From contig NZ_JAAAWP010000006.1 in NCBI RefSeq assembly GCF_010500915.1, positions 152,801-216,800 of the forward strand: 64,000 nt of DNA, in the 5' to 3' direction. Positions 54,809-62,882 of this stretch are shown here, in pieces. The stretch is from Alteromonas hispanica. GTDB taxonomy: Bacteria; Pseudomonadota; Gammaproteobacteria; Enterobacterales; Alteromonadaceae. How positions within the stretch are numbered: the first letter of the stretch is position 1; every line of letters begins with the position of its first letter. The notes under the pieces were generated by a model. It ran no database searches. It had not been told where the DNA came from and saw nothing but the letters and a program-made list of their open reading frames with translations. Position numbers and translations under genes: made by a program.

Positions 54809-56533
54809 TTACGTGCCCACTGCCAAGCGCTTAAGACTTTGCACATACTTTGCTCGCCACCATTTCAAACTAATTCCAATGGCAATAAAGCATGTTGCCC
54901 ATAGTGAAATTAAAATAGGGATAAACGATTGACTTAAACCGCCCACAAAGCCTATTGGTGAGAACATTAAATATAGCGTTGCTATAAGGCTTAAGAGCAC
55001 AATGGCGCATGGAATAGCGTAGCGCCATGGCGTCATATTCACTTCTGCTTTTAATGTAAACTGCCATGGGGTGCTTCTTGGATACATGTGCCCAATGGTC
55101 AGCATAATTGCCAGTTCAATCACAAATAAAATGGCGTAAATATGAATGAAGTTAATATCTACCTCCCACACAAATTTTAGCAACCCGTATGCAATAACAT
55201 GGAAAATAATAGCCACCTTTGCTGCTAATGCAGGGACATGCCTTGTAAATAGCCCCACTAATACAATTGTGATAACCGGTATATTATAAAAGCCGGTAAA
55301 TATACGAATTATTTGCCACAACCCGTCAGGGGCTAGCATAAGTAACGGCGCGGTAATAAAAGACAGCAACGCAATAACCAAGCTGGTAATTTTCGCAACG
55401 CGAATTATCTTTTCATCGCTCACATTGTCTTTCTTAAAGGGCTTATACACGTCTAAACAAAACAATGTAGCTGCGCTGTTAAGCAGTGAATTAAAAGAAC
55501 TAAACACGGCACCAAGAAGCACGGCTAAAAAGAAGCCAGACAGATATTGTGGTAGAACATCTTTCACTAAATGCGGATAGGCGAGATCGATAGTTTGCAG
55601 GCTTTCATCTTGATATAGGTGATATGCAATTACACCCGGAAGCATCATCATAAAGGGCACTAGTACTTTGAAATATCCTGAAAAAAGCACGCCTTTTTGA
55701 CCTTCTACTAAATTTTTAGCCCCAAGCGTACGCTGGATAACATACTGGTTGGTGCCCCAATAGAAGAGGTTAGCTAATATCATTCCGGTAAAAATGGTGC
55801 CGAAGGGTACGGGATCGTCGGGCCCACCTATTGCATTCAGCTTTTCAGTTTCCGTAGTAGCAATAGTAGTCAAACCGGCGCTAAAGCTGCCATCTCCTAA
55901 AGCTATAAGCCCAAGTATTGGCACCAGTAACCCAACGATAAGTAGGCCAACACCATTAATCGTGTCTGACACCGCCACCGCTTTTAAACCACCAAAAATT
56001 GCGTAAAGCGCACCTACAGTACCTACAACGACAATCGTTAATACGAGACTTGCTTCGTAGCTCAAATTTAACAGGCCCGGAACATCGAACAACCGCAATA
56101 CAGCAATAGAGCCGGAATAAAGTACCGAAGGAATTGTAACCAAGGAGTATCCCACCATGAATAGCACCACAGTCATTCGGCGTACACTGTCGTCAAATCG
56201 ATCTCTTAAAAACTCTGGTAAAGTGGAAAATGCTCCTACTAAGTAGCGGGGTAAAAATACCAGGGCCATAATAATAGTTGAAACACCCGCGGTAACTTCC
56301 CACGCCATAGCACTTAAGTTATAGCCAAAAGCAGAACCGTTTAGCCCAATCAGCTGTTCAGCAGACAAATTGGTTAAAATCATAGAGCCGGCAATAAAGG
56401 TTCCGGTTAGTCCTCGACCAGCGAGGAAGTAACCATCTTGAGTATTCACCTCGCCTTTTGTTTTCATATAAGAAATGACGGCCACTAAAAGCATAAACGC
56501 CATACATGACAACAATGTAAGGGTGATATCCAT
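54809..56533 (-). CDS. YidK-like sodium/solute symporter
   Basis: The 574-residue inner membrane protein has about fourteen helices of the sodium:solute symporter family, with YFLAGRGLTGTFIAGSMILTNLSAEQLIGLNG, FLPRYLVGAFSTLPEFLRDRFD, GALYAIFGGLKAVAVSDTINGVGLLI and SFNSLLNSAATLFCLDVYK. It resembles E. coli YidK, a sugar-type member. It is 16 bp behind the GH31 gene and so is co-transcribed. It would import an intact glycoside, since the GH31 enzyme has no signal peptide. The substrate is inferred from the regulon. Confidence 0.9.
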   Translation of the reverse strand: MDITLTLLSCMAFMLLVAVISYMKTKGEVNTQDGYFLAGRGLTGTFIAGSMILTNLSAEQLIGLNGSAFGYNLSAMAWEVTAGVSTIIMALVFLPRYLVGAFSTLPEFLRDRFDDSVRRMTVVLFMVGYSLVTIPSVLYSGSIAVLRLFDVPGLLNLSYEASLVLTIVVVGTVGALYAIFGGLKAVAVSDTINGVGLLIVGLLVPILGLIALGDGSFSAGLTTIATTETEKLNAIGGPDDPVPFGTIFTGMILANLFYWGTNQYVIQRTLGAKNLVEGQKGVLFSGYFKVLVPFMMMLPGVIAYHLYQDESLQTIDLAYPHLVKDVLPQYLSGFFLAVLLGAVFSSFNSLLNSAATLFCLDVYKPFKKDNVSDEKIIRVAKITSLVIALLSFITAPLLMLAPDGLWQIIRIFTGFYNIPVITIVLVGLFTRHVPALAAKVAIIFHVIAYGLLKFVWEVDINFIHIYAILFVIELAIMLTIGHMYPRSTPWQFTLKAEVNMTPWRYAIPCAIVLLSLIATLYLMFSPIGFVGGLSQSFIPILISLWATCFIAIGISLKWWRAKYVQSLKRLAVGT

Positions 56534-56549
56534 TATTACTCCTCGCCAG

Positions 56550-58619
56550 CTATTGTGCAGGCCATAAGGTTACATTCGACATATCCATGTCGGTATGCTG
56601 AACATCAGGCCCTAATTCAATGCGACTGCCTTTTTTCGCAAATACTGCAATGTCGTTCAACGCCAGTGTTTCTTCTCTATAGACGCCGCCGCTTACCACT
56701 TCTTCGCTTCCGAAACGCACCCACTCTCCTTTCGGGAGGTAATATTTCAACTTCCCACCCGGCACCACGCATGGCACAACGAGCAAGTCATCACCACACA
56801 TAAATTGCTGTTCGAAACTGTGAGATAGCGGTTCATCTGGAAACGCGAGTACCATGGCACGTTGCACCGGTAGCCCTGTTTCTGTTGCCTGTTTCGCCAC
56901 TTTTTGTAGATAAGGGATAAGTTGATACCTTAGCTTTATTGCCTCGAATACGGCAGCTGAGGCTGCCTCGCCATAAGACCACGGTTCGCGAGGGCCTATA
57001 CCGTGAAGCCGCATATGAGCGCTGAATACAGACGCTTGGGTCCAACGCACATACAACTCTGCATCTCGTGTATCTTTATAAAAGCCGCCAATATCGGTTG
57101 CAAAGAAAGGACCACCAGACAGTCCCCAAGACAAACTACCACGGATACTGGCCGCTAAACCTTGCCAATCGGCCTGCGGGTCTCCTCCCCACTGTGACGG
57201 ATAACGCTGACTGCCTGTCCACGCAGAACGGCTAAATAAAAATGGGCCTGTTTTGCAGTATTTTTCGGCTGCCTCATATACACAGCGGTTATAGAGCATG
57301 CTATAAACATTGTGCAGGCGATTTCCGGAGTCACCGCTGTACGAGAGCATATTGTCATCTTCTAACTGCTCACCAAAGTCGGCTTTTATCATATCTATGC
57401 CTAAATCGAAGAGAGGCTTATGCGACTCCCTCCAAAATTCGTAGGCTTCTGGGTGGGTAAAATCGAGAATACCCGAATCTGGCAGTGGGGTGAGCACTTC
57501 ACCAAACGGGCTTAGGTCCCATTCGTAGCGATAGGCTTTGCCTGTGCGCTTGTCTTTAATTAACCAACCTTTTTCAGCGGCCTTTTTAAACAAAGGGTTC
57601 TTCACTGAAATCATTGGGTATTCCCATACACAAATTTTAAACCCTAACGCCTTTAACTTATCAATAACGGGTTTCGGATCGGCATAGCGTGACGGGTCCC
57701 ACTCAAATGCAAAGCGCGTATCTGTGTCTTGCCACGCTCTGCCGTCGAGAGTAATCACGTCGCAGGGCATTTCCTTTTCACGAACCTCTCGCGCTACCGC
57801 TAAAAGCTCTTCTGCGTCTTTGTAATACGCCTTTGAAAGAATGACGCCCAAGCTCCAAGTTGGTGGTGTTGGTGCGAAGCCGGTAAGCTGACTGTAGGTG
57901 TGAATGCTGTTTGCTGGAGTATCTTCATGATAGAGAAACATATCTAGCAGCGAGTCTTCGACTAAACATACATAAGCGCGCTGAGACCAAAGCGCATAAC
58001 CTACTCCGTGAGTGACAGGCGATGTAGTATGTACAAATAAGTTCCAGCCATCGGGACTCCACGCATAAGGCGTATTCTTGTAAGATTTTTCCGCATTAAC
58101 ACCCAACGCATCGTGATTGTATGACCGAATTAATTGACCTCGCTTATCTAGCTTCGCCCACTTTTCGCCCAGCCCATATACGGCCTCATCATATCCGAGT
58201 TCTAAGCTAATCAACCAGCCAGCATCTGTTTTTGCAAAAGGCGGTAAGCGATGCTGGCGAACAAAATGTCCATCTGTTGCACTTTGCTGCACCAAGGTTT
58301 CGCCCTTATAAAGCTTGAAATGCAGAGGTGAAGTGCATAACTCCAAGCGATACTGGCCACCAGTCACACAGTATTTATCATTATCACCAGAGAGTGTCAG
58401 TGATTCATTTTTTGGTGTGGCAGTGAGCATGCCGTAGGCCGCTTGATTATCATCAGCACTTTGAATTCTTAACCCATAATTACTTATGGACATTCTAAGT
58501 TCGCCTAGCTGAGTAGGTACAATGAGAATTTCGTCACTCTCAAGGTGTGGTGGTTGGACAATTTCTGCCGGGTCAATGGCGTTCCAATCTGGCTCAATTA
58601 CACTAAAAGCGTTACTCAT
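56550..58619 (-). CDS. cytoplasmic GH31 alpha-glycosidase (YicI-like)
   Basis: The 689-residue enzyme has an N-terminal beta-sandwich (about 1-240) with the VYGLGEKWAKLDKRG block, then the (beta/alpha)8 domain: PCDVITLDGRAWQDTDTRFAFEWDPSRYADP, the nucleophile D414 in MIKADFGEQ, and the acid/base D480 in SRSAWTGSQRYPSQWGGD, followed by FFATDIGGFY. No signal peptide is present, so it works in the cytoplasm. The closest layout I recall is the alpha-xylosidase YicI. The Arg and Trp positions remembered from sulfoquinovosidase YihQ (KRVMWNW) are not conserved here (TRFAFEW). An alpha-xylosidase or alpha-glucosidase, or a new type of sulfoquinovosidase, are all possible. Operator O2 lies just before its start. 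Confidence 0.9.
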   Translation of the reverse strand: MSNAFSVIEPDWNAIDPAEIVQPPHLESDEILIVPTQLGELRMSISNYGLRIQSADDNQAAYGMLTATPKNESLTLSGDNDKYCVTGGQYRLELCTSPLHFKLYKGETLVQQSATDGHFVRQHRLPPFAKTDAGWLISLELGYDEAVYGLGEKWAKLDKRGQLIRSYNHDALGVNAEKSYKNTPYAWSPDGWNLFVHTTSPVTHGVGYALWSQRAYVCLVEDSLLDMFLYHEDTPANSIHTYSQLTGFAPTPPTWSLGVILSKAYYKDAEELLAVAREVREKEMPCDVITLDGRAWQDTDTRFAFEWDPSRYADPKPVIDKLKALGFKICVWEYPMISVKNPLFKKAAEKGWLIKDKRTGKAYRYEWDLSPFGEVLTPLPDSGILDFTHPEAYEFWRESHKPLFDLGIDMIKADFGEQLEDDNMLSYSGDSGNRLHNVYSMLYNRCVYEAAEKYCKTGPFLFSRSAWTGSQRYPSQWGGDPQADWQGLAASIRGSLSWGLSGGPFFATDIGGFYKDTRDAELYVRWTQASVFSAHMRLHGIGPREPWSYGEAASAAVFEAIKLRYQLIPYLQKVAKQATETGLPVQRAMVLAFPDEPLSHSFEQQFMCGDDLLVVPCVVPGGKLKYYLPKGEWVRFGSEEVVSGGVYREETLALNDIAVFAKKGSRIELGPDVQHTDMDMSNVTLWPAQ

Positions 58620-58635
58620 TTCATCACTACTCTAC

Positions 58636-58653
58636 ATGTCTTGTATAAGACAT
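58636..58653. promoter_or_regulatory. candidate GntR operator O2 (GH31-symporter)
   Basis: ATGTCTTGTATAAGACAT is a perfect palindrome with 7-bp arms around GTAT, 17-34 bp before the GH31 start. With its flanks it shares an identical stretch of 22 bases (in opposite orientation) with operator O3 at 59747-59768. Confidence 0.75.
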
Positions 58654-58860
58654 AAGTTAATGAAATGTAACTATGGTGTCAATCAGCATTTTCTCTTTAT
58701 AACGAAACGTAAACTAACAGGCAAAACCCTCAAAGGGAAATCAATTGAACTAATGCCGAGCAAGCAATCTTCTCAATAAAAGTACAAATACAGTAAAAAG
58801 TACGCTATACATCTTGTGTGTGATATAACAAAAGAAAAATAGTCATTAGGTTTCGGATTT

Positions 58861-59610
58861 ATGTCTTCCTCTCAATTTGACCATAAGCTCGGCGGGCCTA
58901 GCCTTGCCTTTCAGCCTCTTTATCAGCAAGTTGGCGAATATATTAAGCAGCTCATTGTTGAACGCAGATGGCAGCCTGGCGAAATGCTTCCTAGTGAATT
59001 TAAACTGGCCGACGAATTTAATGTAAGCCAGGGAACGGTGCGAAAAGCGCTCACACTACTCACAGACACCAAAATAGTCACAAGGCGACAAGGCGTAGGT
59101 ACGTTTGTTTCGGAACACACAGCGCAAGACGCTCTATTTCGCTTTTTTCCTCTTCAAGCTGATGGCAAAGGAGCCGACCTTCCAAAGGCAGAATTGTTAA
59201 GTAAAGAACGTATTTCACCTACCAATGCCGTTCAGCAGGCCCTTTCTATTACTGCTAAAGACAAGGTAATTAAATTAAAGCGCAGACGTATACTCGATAA
59301 CGAATTCTGTATGCTGGAAACCATCTTTTTACCAGCCAAGATGTTTACCGGCATAAACAACCGCGAAGACATTCCGCACACGCTGTATCACTTTTATCAA
59401 ACCGACTATAACTTAACGGTGTTTAAAACCCGCGACAGCATAAAGGCTATTTTAGCGTCTAAAGAAGATGCTGAGAGCTTACACGTAGAGGAGGGCACAC
59501 CGCTTTTGCTTGTCACGCGAATAACAGAGTCGATAGAAGGTAAATTAATAGAATACCGCGAGAGTAAATGTCGTACCGACCATTATCATTATCAGGTGGA
59601 ACTAGATTAG
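58861..59610 (+). CDS. GntR-family regulator with UTRA domain
   Basis: The 249-residue protein has a winged helix (PLYQQVGEYIKQLIVERRWQPGEMLPSEFKLADEFNVSQGTVRKALTLLTDTKIVTRRQGVGTFV) and a C-terminal UTRA ligand domain (FCMLETIFLPAKMFTG, GTPLLLVTRITESIEGKLIEYRESKCRTDHYHYQVEL), i.e. the HutC subfamily. It sits between the divergent GH31 and reductase genes, and a palindrome suited to such a dimer lies before both and before the receptor gene. It should be a repressor released by a sugar or sugar phosphate of the pathway. A weak half-match (CATCTTGTGTGTGATAT) at 58810-58826 may allow self-control. Confidence 0.9.
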   Translation: MSSSQFDHKLGGPSLAFQPLYQQVGEYIKQLIVERRWQPGEMLPSEFKLADEFNVSQGTVRKALTLLTDTKIVTRRQGVGTFVSEHTAQDALFRFFPLQADGKGADLPKAELLSKERISPTNAVQQALSITAKDKVIKLKRRRILDNEFCMLETIFLPAKMFTGINNREDIPHTLYHFYQTDYNLTVFKTRDSIKAILASKEDAESLHVEEGTPLLLVTRITESIEGKLIEYRESKCRTDHYHYQVELD

Positions 59611-59752
59611 CCTTAGAATGATTTAGTATCCACTTTCTCTACCAAAATTGACTTTCCAATTTATAAAGCTCCTCTTACCAGCCCTAAAACCTACCTTACT
59701 CCATTAACTTTGTTAACAGATTGTTGACTTAACCCTACCTGTATAATAACTT

Positions 59753-59770
59753 ATGTCTTATACAAGACTA
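59753..59770. promoter_or_regulatory. candidate GntR operator O3 (reductase-dioxygenase operon)
   Basis: ATGTCTTATACAAGACTA has the same 7-bp arms as O2 apart from the last two bases. It lies 57-74 bp before the reductase start, at promoter distance. Confidence 0.7.
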
Positions 59771-59826
59771 ATGTTTGAATTAAGCATACTAGCGACATTA
59801 TTTAATAATGAAGGGTGAATAACGCG

Positions 59827-60780
59827 ATGGATAAAATACCAGAGGTAGGGTTTGGCTTTTGGAAAGTAGACACTGCCATATGTGCAGACACTACCTACGA
59901 GGCTATCAAAGCAGGATATCGTCACTTAGATTGCGCTACAGATTACGGCAATGAGAAAGAAGTTGGTGAGGGAATAGCGCGCGCCATTTCTGAAGGTATC
60001 TGTAAACGGGAAGAGTTGTGGATCACGTCGAAACTGTGGAACACCTTTCATGCGCCAGAACACGTATCACTTGCGCTAGATAAAACACTGAGTGATTTAC
60101 AGCTCGACTATCTAGATTTATATCTTATCCATTTCCCGATAGCTCAGAAGTTTGTTCCCATTGAAACTCGCTATCCTCCAGAGTGGTTTTACGACCCAGA
60201 AGCCTCAGAACCAAAAATGGAATTAGCGCCTATCCCGCTATACAAAACTTGGGCTGCAATGGAAGAGTTGGTTGATGAAGGCAAAGTAAAACAGATTGGT
60301 GTGTGTAATTACAACACCGGCCTCATTCACGACCTAATGAGCTACGCACGCGTGAAACCTTCCATGCTGCAAATAGAATCTCACCCCTACCTTACACAAG
60401 AAAGGTTAATAAGACTGGCAAAAGATTATGGGCTAGCGGTCACAGCCTTCTCTCCTCTTGGTGCCCTCTCTTACCTAGAACTAGAAATGGCAGATAAGAC
60501 AGAGTCTGTGCTAGAGCAAAGCGTAGTGATAGCAGCTGCACAGGCCCATAATAAAACCCCCGCTCAAATAGTGCTGCGTTGGGGTATTCAACGCGGTAAC
60601 GCCATTATCCCTAAAACGTCAAAAGTTGAGCGTATGAAAGAGAATATTGCTCTTTTCGACTTCAACCTAACCGATGAAGAAATGCAGGCTATATCTGCGC
60701 TAAATATGAACCGACGCTTTAATGATCCTGGACACTTCTGCGAAGCAGCCTTTAACCGTTTCCACCCTATTTACGACTAG
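59827..60780 (+). CDS. aldo/keto reductase, xylose-reductase-like
   Basis: The 317-residue enzyme follows fungal D-xylose reductases along its whole length: VGFGFWKVD, GYRHLDCATDYGNEKEVGEG with the catalytic Asp35 and Tyr40, WITSKLWNTFH with Lys69, LYLIHFPIA with His102, the YPPEWFYDPE insert, and the NADP-phosphate loop IIPKTSKVERMKEN, ending RFNDPGHF. It should reduce a sugar aldehyde with NAD(P)H. It is 9 bp before the dioxygenase gene, so reduction of the 6-aldehyde sugar left after C-S cleavage is a good fit, though xylose is not excluded. The ATG at 59827 is preferred over a GTG at 59815 because AAGGG precedes it at the right distance. Confidence 0.9.
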   Translation: MDKIPEVGFGFWKVDTAICADTTYEAIKAGYRHLDCATDYGNEKEVGEGIARAISEGICKREELWITSKLWNTFHAPEHVSLALDKTLSDLQLDYLDLYLIHFPIAQKFVPIETRYPPEWFYDPEASEPKMELAPIPLYKTWAAMEELVDEGKVKQIGVCNYNTGLIHDLMSYARVKPSMLQIESHPYLTQERLIRLAKDYGLAVTAFSPLGALSYLELEMADKTESVLEQSVVIAAAQAHNKTPAQIVLRWGIQRGNAIIPKTSKVERMKENIALFDFNLTDEEMQAISALNMNRRFNDPGHFCEAAFNRFHPIYD

Positions 60781-60789
60781 GAGCTAAAA

Positions 60790-61797
60790 ATGAAAAGCGT
60801 TAATGAGACCTCCAGTGTTGAGTATGCCAACATAGCAACCCAGCACACATACAACGGTGAAGAATTTCCGGCTATTGTTGTAAATAGCACTGGATGCAAA
60901 ACAGTTGCAGATACCGTAGAGTTTGTAAGGGCTAATCAGGCTGAACTAGAGGCTAAGTTGGCCGATACTGGTTCCCTATTGTTTCGCGGCTTTCCACTCG
61001 ATTCGGCAGAGGCCTTCGACGTCTTTTCGGCCGGCTTTGGCTATCCTAATTTTACTTATCAAGAATCGTTATCTAACGCAGTAAGAATTAACTTTACCGA
61101 ACGGGTTTTCACCGCCAACGAGGCGCCTAAAGACATAGAAATATTTCTACACCATGAAATGGCGCAAACACCAATTTCACCTAGTAAGGTATTCTTCTTT
61201 TGTCAGTCTGCTGCTGACGAAGGTGGAGCGACTCCGCTATGCCGCTCTGATAAGTTGTTTGAAGCATTGAAAGCCGAAGACCCAAGTCTTGCTAACGACT
61301 TTAAAGAGAAAGGTCTGAAATATACCACTGCCATGCCGGCCGCAGACGATGCCAATTCAGGCCAAGGCAGAAGCTGGAAAAGCACACTAAGTGTTGAAAC
61401 AGTGGAAGAGGCAGAGACCAAGCTGAGTGAATTGGGTTATTCATGGGAGTGGCTCGACGATGGTAGTTTAAAGGCTATAACGCCTGTTTTACCAGCTGTT
61501 GTTGAGCTTGGCGACGGCGCGGAAGTTTTCTATAACCAGCTTATCGCTGCTTATAAAGGCTGGAAGGGCGTAAAAGAAAACCCATCTTCAGCTATTACCT
61601 TTGGTGATGGTACACCTATACCTAAAGAGGGTTTAGAGCGTATCTCAGAGCTAGCGGAAACCTTTACCTTCGACCTTGAGTGGCAAGATGGTGATGTGGC
61701 TATTGTCGATAATTACCGAACAATGCACGGCCGCCGTCCTTACGGGGGCGACAGAAAACGTGTAGTGCTAGTAGCACTCGTGGCTTCTGATCGGTAA
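60790..61797 (+). CDS. TauD/TfdA-type Fe(II)/2-oxoglutarate dioxygenase
   Basis: The 335-residue protein has the double-stranded beta-helix dioxygenase landmarks: LLFRGFPL (65-70), the iron ligands HHE at 121-123 (an HxE form in LHHEMAQTP), KVFFFCQSAADEGGATPLCRSD, and the second ligand His313 with Arg in NYRTMHGRRPYGGDRKR. These enzymes hydroxylate a carbon next to a leaving group; TauD itself releases sulfite from taurine. The HxE form is seen in clavaminate-synthase-like members. Between a sugar aldehyde reductase and sulfite export/oxidation genes, it most likely removes sulfite from a sulfonated sugar. Gap to the exporter gene is 5 bp. Confidence 0.88.
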   Translation: MKSVNETSSVEYANIATQHTYNGEEFPAIVVNSTGCKTVADTVEFVRANQAELEAKLADTGSLLFRGFPLDSAEAFDVFSAGFGYPNFTYQESLSNAVRINFTERVFTANEAPKDIEIFLHHEMAQTPISPSKVFFFCQSAADEGGATPLCRSDKLFEALKAEDPSLANDFKEKGLKYTTAMPAADDANSGQGRSWKSTLSVETVEEAETKLSELGYSWEWLDDGSLKAITPVLPAVVELGDGAEVFYNQLIAAYKGWKGVKENPSSAITFGDGTPIPKEGLERISELAETFTFDLEWQDGDVAIVDNYRTMHGRRPYGGDRKRVVLVALVASDR

Positions 61798-61802
61798 TTA
61801 AC

Positions 61803-62807
61803 ATGAATGACATAGCAGTTAAGTGTAAAAATATTTGGCCGGGCTTAGGCATTGCTACCATTACCGGAATGGCAGCGCTTTTTCTCAGTGAACATTACAA
61901 CGCACCTGCTATGTTATTTGCTCTACTGCTTGGTATGGCGGTGTCATTTTTGTATCAAGAAGACGCTCCCTGTGCTTGCGGTATCGATTTTACCGCAAGC
62001 ACATTACTGCGAGCGGGAGTGGTCCTTCTAGGCCTACGGGTTGCACTTGGCGATTTAGTAGTGCTGGGTTGGCAAACAGCATTCATGCTGGCTGGCGCTA
62101 TATTTACCACCATAGTGCTGGGCGTTTTTCTTGCTAAAGCCTTTGGTTTGCAAAAGCGCTTTGGCGCACTTACTGGTGGTTCGGTAGCCATTTGCGGGGC
62201 ATCGGCCGCACTGGCTATTTCAACAATTCTGCCCAAAGGGGAGAACCACGAACGAGACACCCTGCTAACTGTTATTGGCGTTACTGCCATGTCGACTATC
62301 GCGATGATTGTATATCCTATCATTGCTGCACAAGTAAACATGAACAATGTAGATGCAGGAATATTTTTAGGTGGAACCATTCACGATGTAGCACAGGTTG
62401 TGGGCGCAGGGTATTCAGTTTCGGAAGAAGCTGGAGATATGGCCACATTAACCAAACTTGTGCGCGTGGCCATGCTCATGCCCGTGGTGCTTATTATGAT
62501 GCTGATTATAAAACGTTTTTACACAGCAAATCAGCAGTTAGACGAAGGCGACGTGCCTAAAGTCCCGCTGTTTTTAGTGGGCTTTATTACCATGATGCTA
62601 CTCAATAGCTTTGTTACGTTACCCGACTACATTGTTGAAACAGGGTCCCAAGTATCGCGTTTCTTTTTAGTTGTGTCGATCACCGCTATTGGCATGAAGT
62701 CTAACTTGGGTAAGCTTGCCGAAGTAGGCGCTTTACCCATAATGATGATATTAGCCGAAACCATTTGGATAGCGTTACTCATTTTGGGCTACTTGTACTT
62801 TCTATAA
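61803..62807 (+). CDS. YeiH-family putative sulfite/sulfate exporter
   Basis: The 334-residue inner membrane protein has about ten helices with the family blocks LLRAGVVLLGLRVALGDL, GGSVAICGASAALAISTILP, VIGVTAMSTIAMIVYPI, GIFLGGTIHDVAQVVGAGYSVS and ITAIGMKSNLGKL. YeiH-type proteins are labelled putative sulfate exporters. Here, placed between a dioxygenase expected to make sulfite and a periplasmic sulfite dehydrogenase, sulfite export fits well. The transported ion is inferred from context. Confidence 0.88.
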   Translation: MNDIAVKCKNIWPGLGIATITGMAALFLSEHYNAPAMLFALLLGMAVSFLYQEDAPCACGIDFTASTLLRAGVVLLGLRVALGDLVVLGWQTAFMLAGAIFTTIVLGVFLAKAFGLQKRFGALTGGSVAICGASAALAISTILPKGENHERDTLLTVIGVTAMSTIAMIVYPIIAAQVNMNNVDAGIFLGGTIHDVAQVVGAGYSVSEEAGDMATLTKLVRVAMLMPVVLIMMLIIKRFYTANQQLDEGDVPKVPLFLVGFITMMLLNSFVTLPDYIVETGSQVSRFFLVVSITAIGMKSNLGKLAEVGALPIMMILAETIWIALLILGYLYFL

Positions 62808-62882
62808 TTCGCCTGTTTAGATAGGCAGTAGCGCAGCGATACAAACCAAACAAAACGTCTGTAATTTTAAAAGGTAAAAGCA

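Noticed and set aside
56550..60780. Whole block as a xyloglucan/xylose pathway (alpha-xylosidase plus xylose reductase)
   Set aside because: It would leave the co-operonic dioxygenase, YeiH exporter and SorA sulfite dehydrogenase unexplained. Kept as an alternative for the GH31 enzyme alone.
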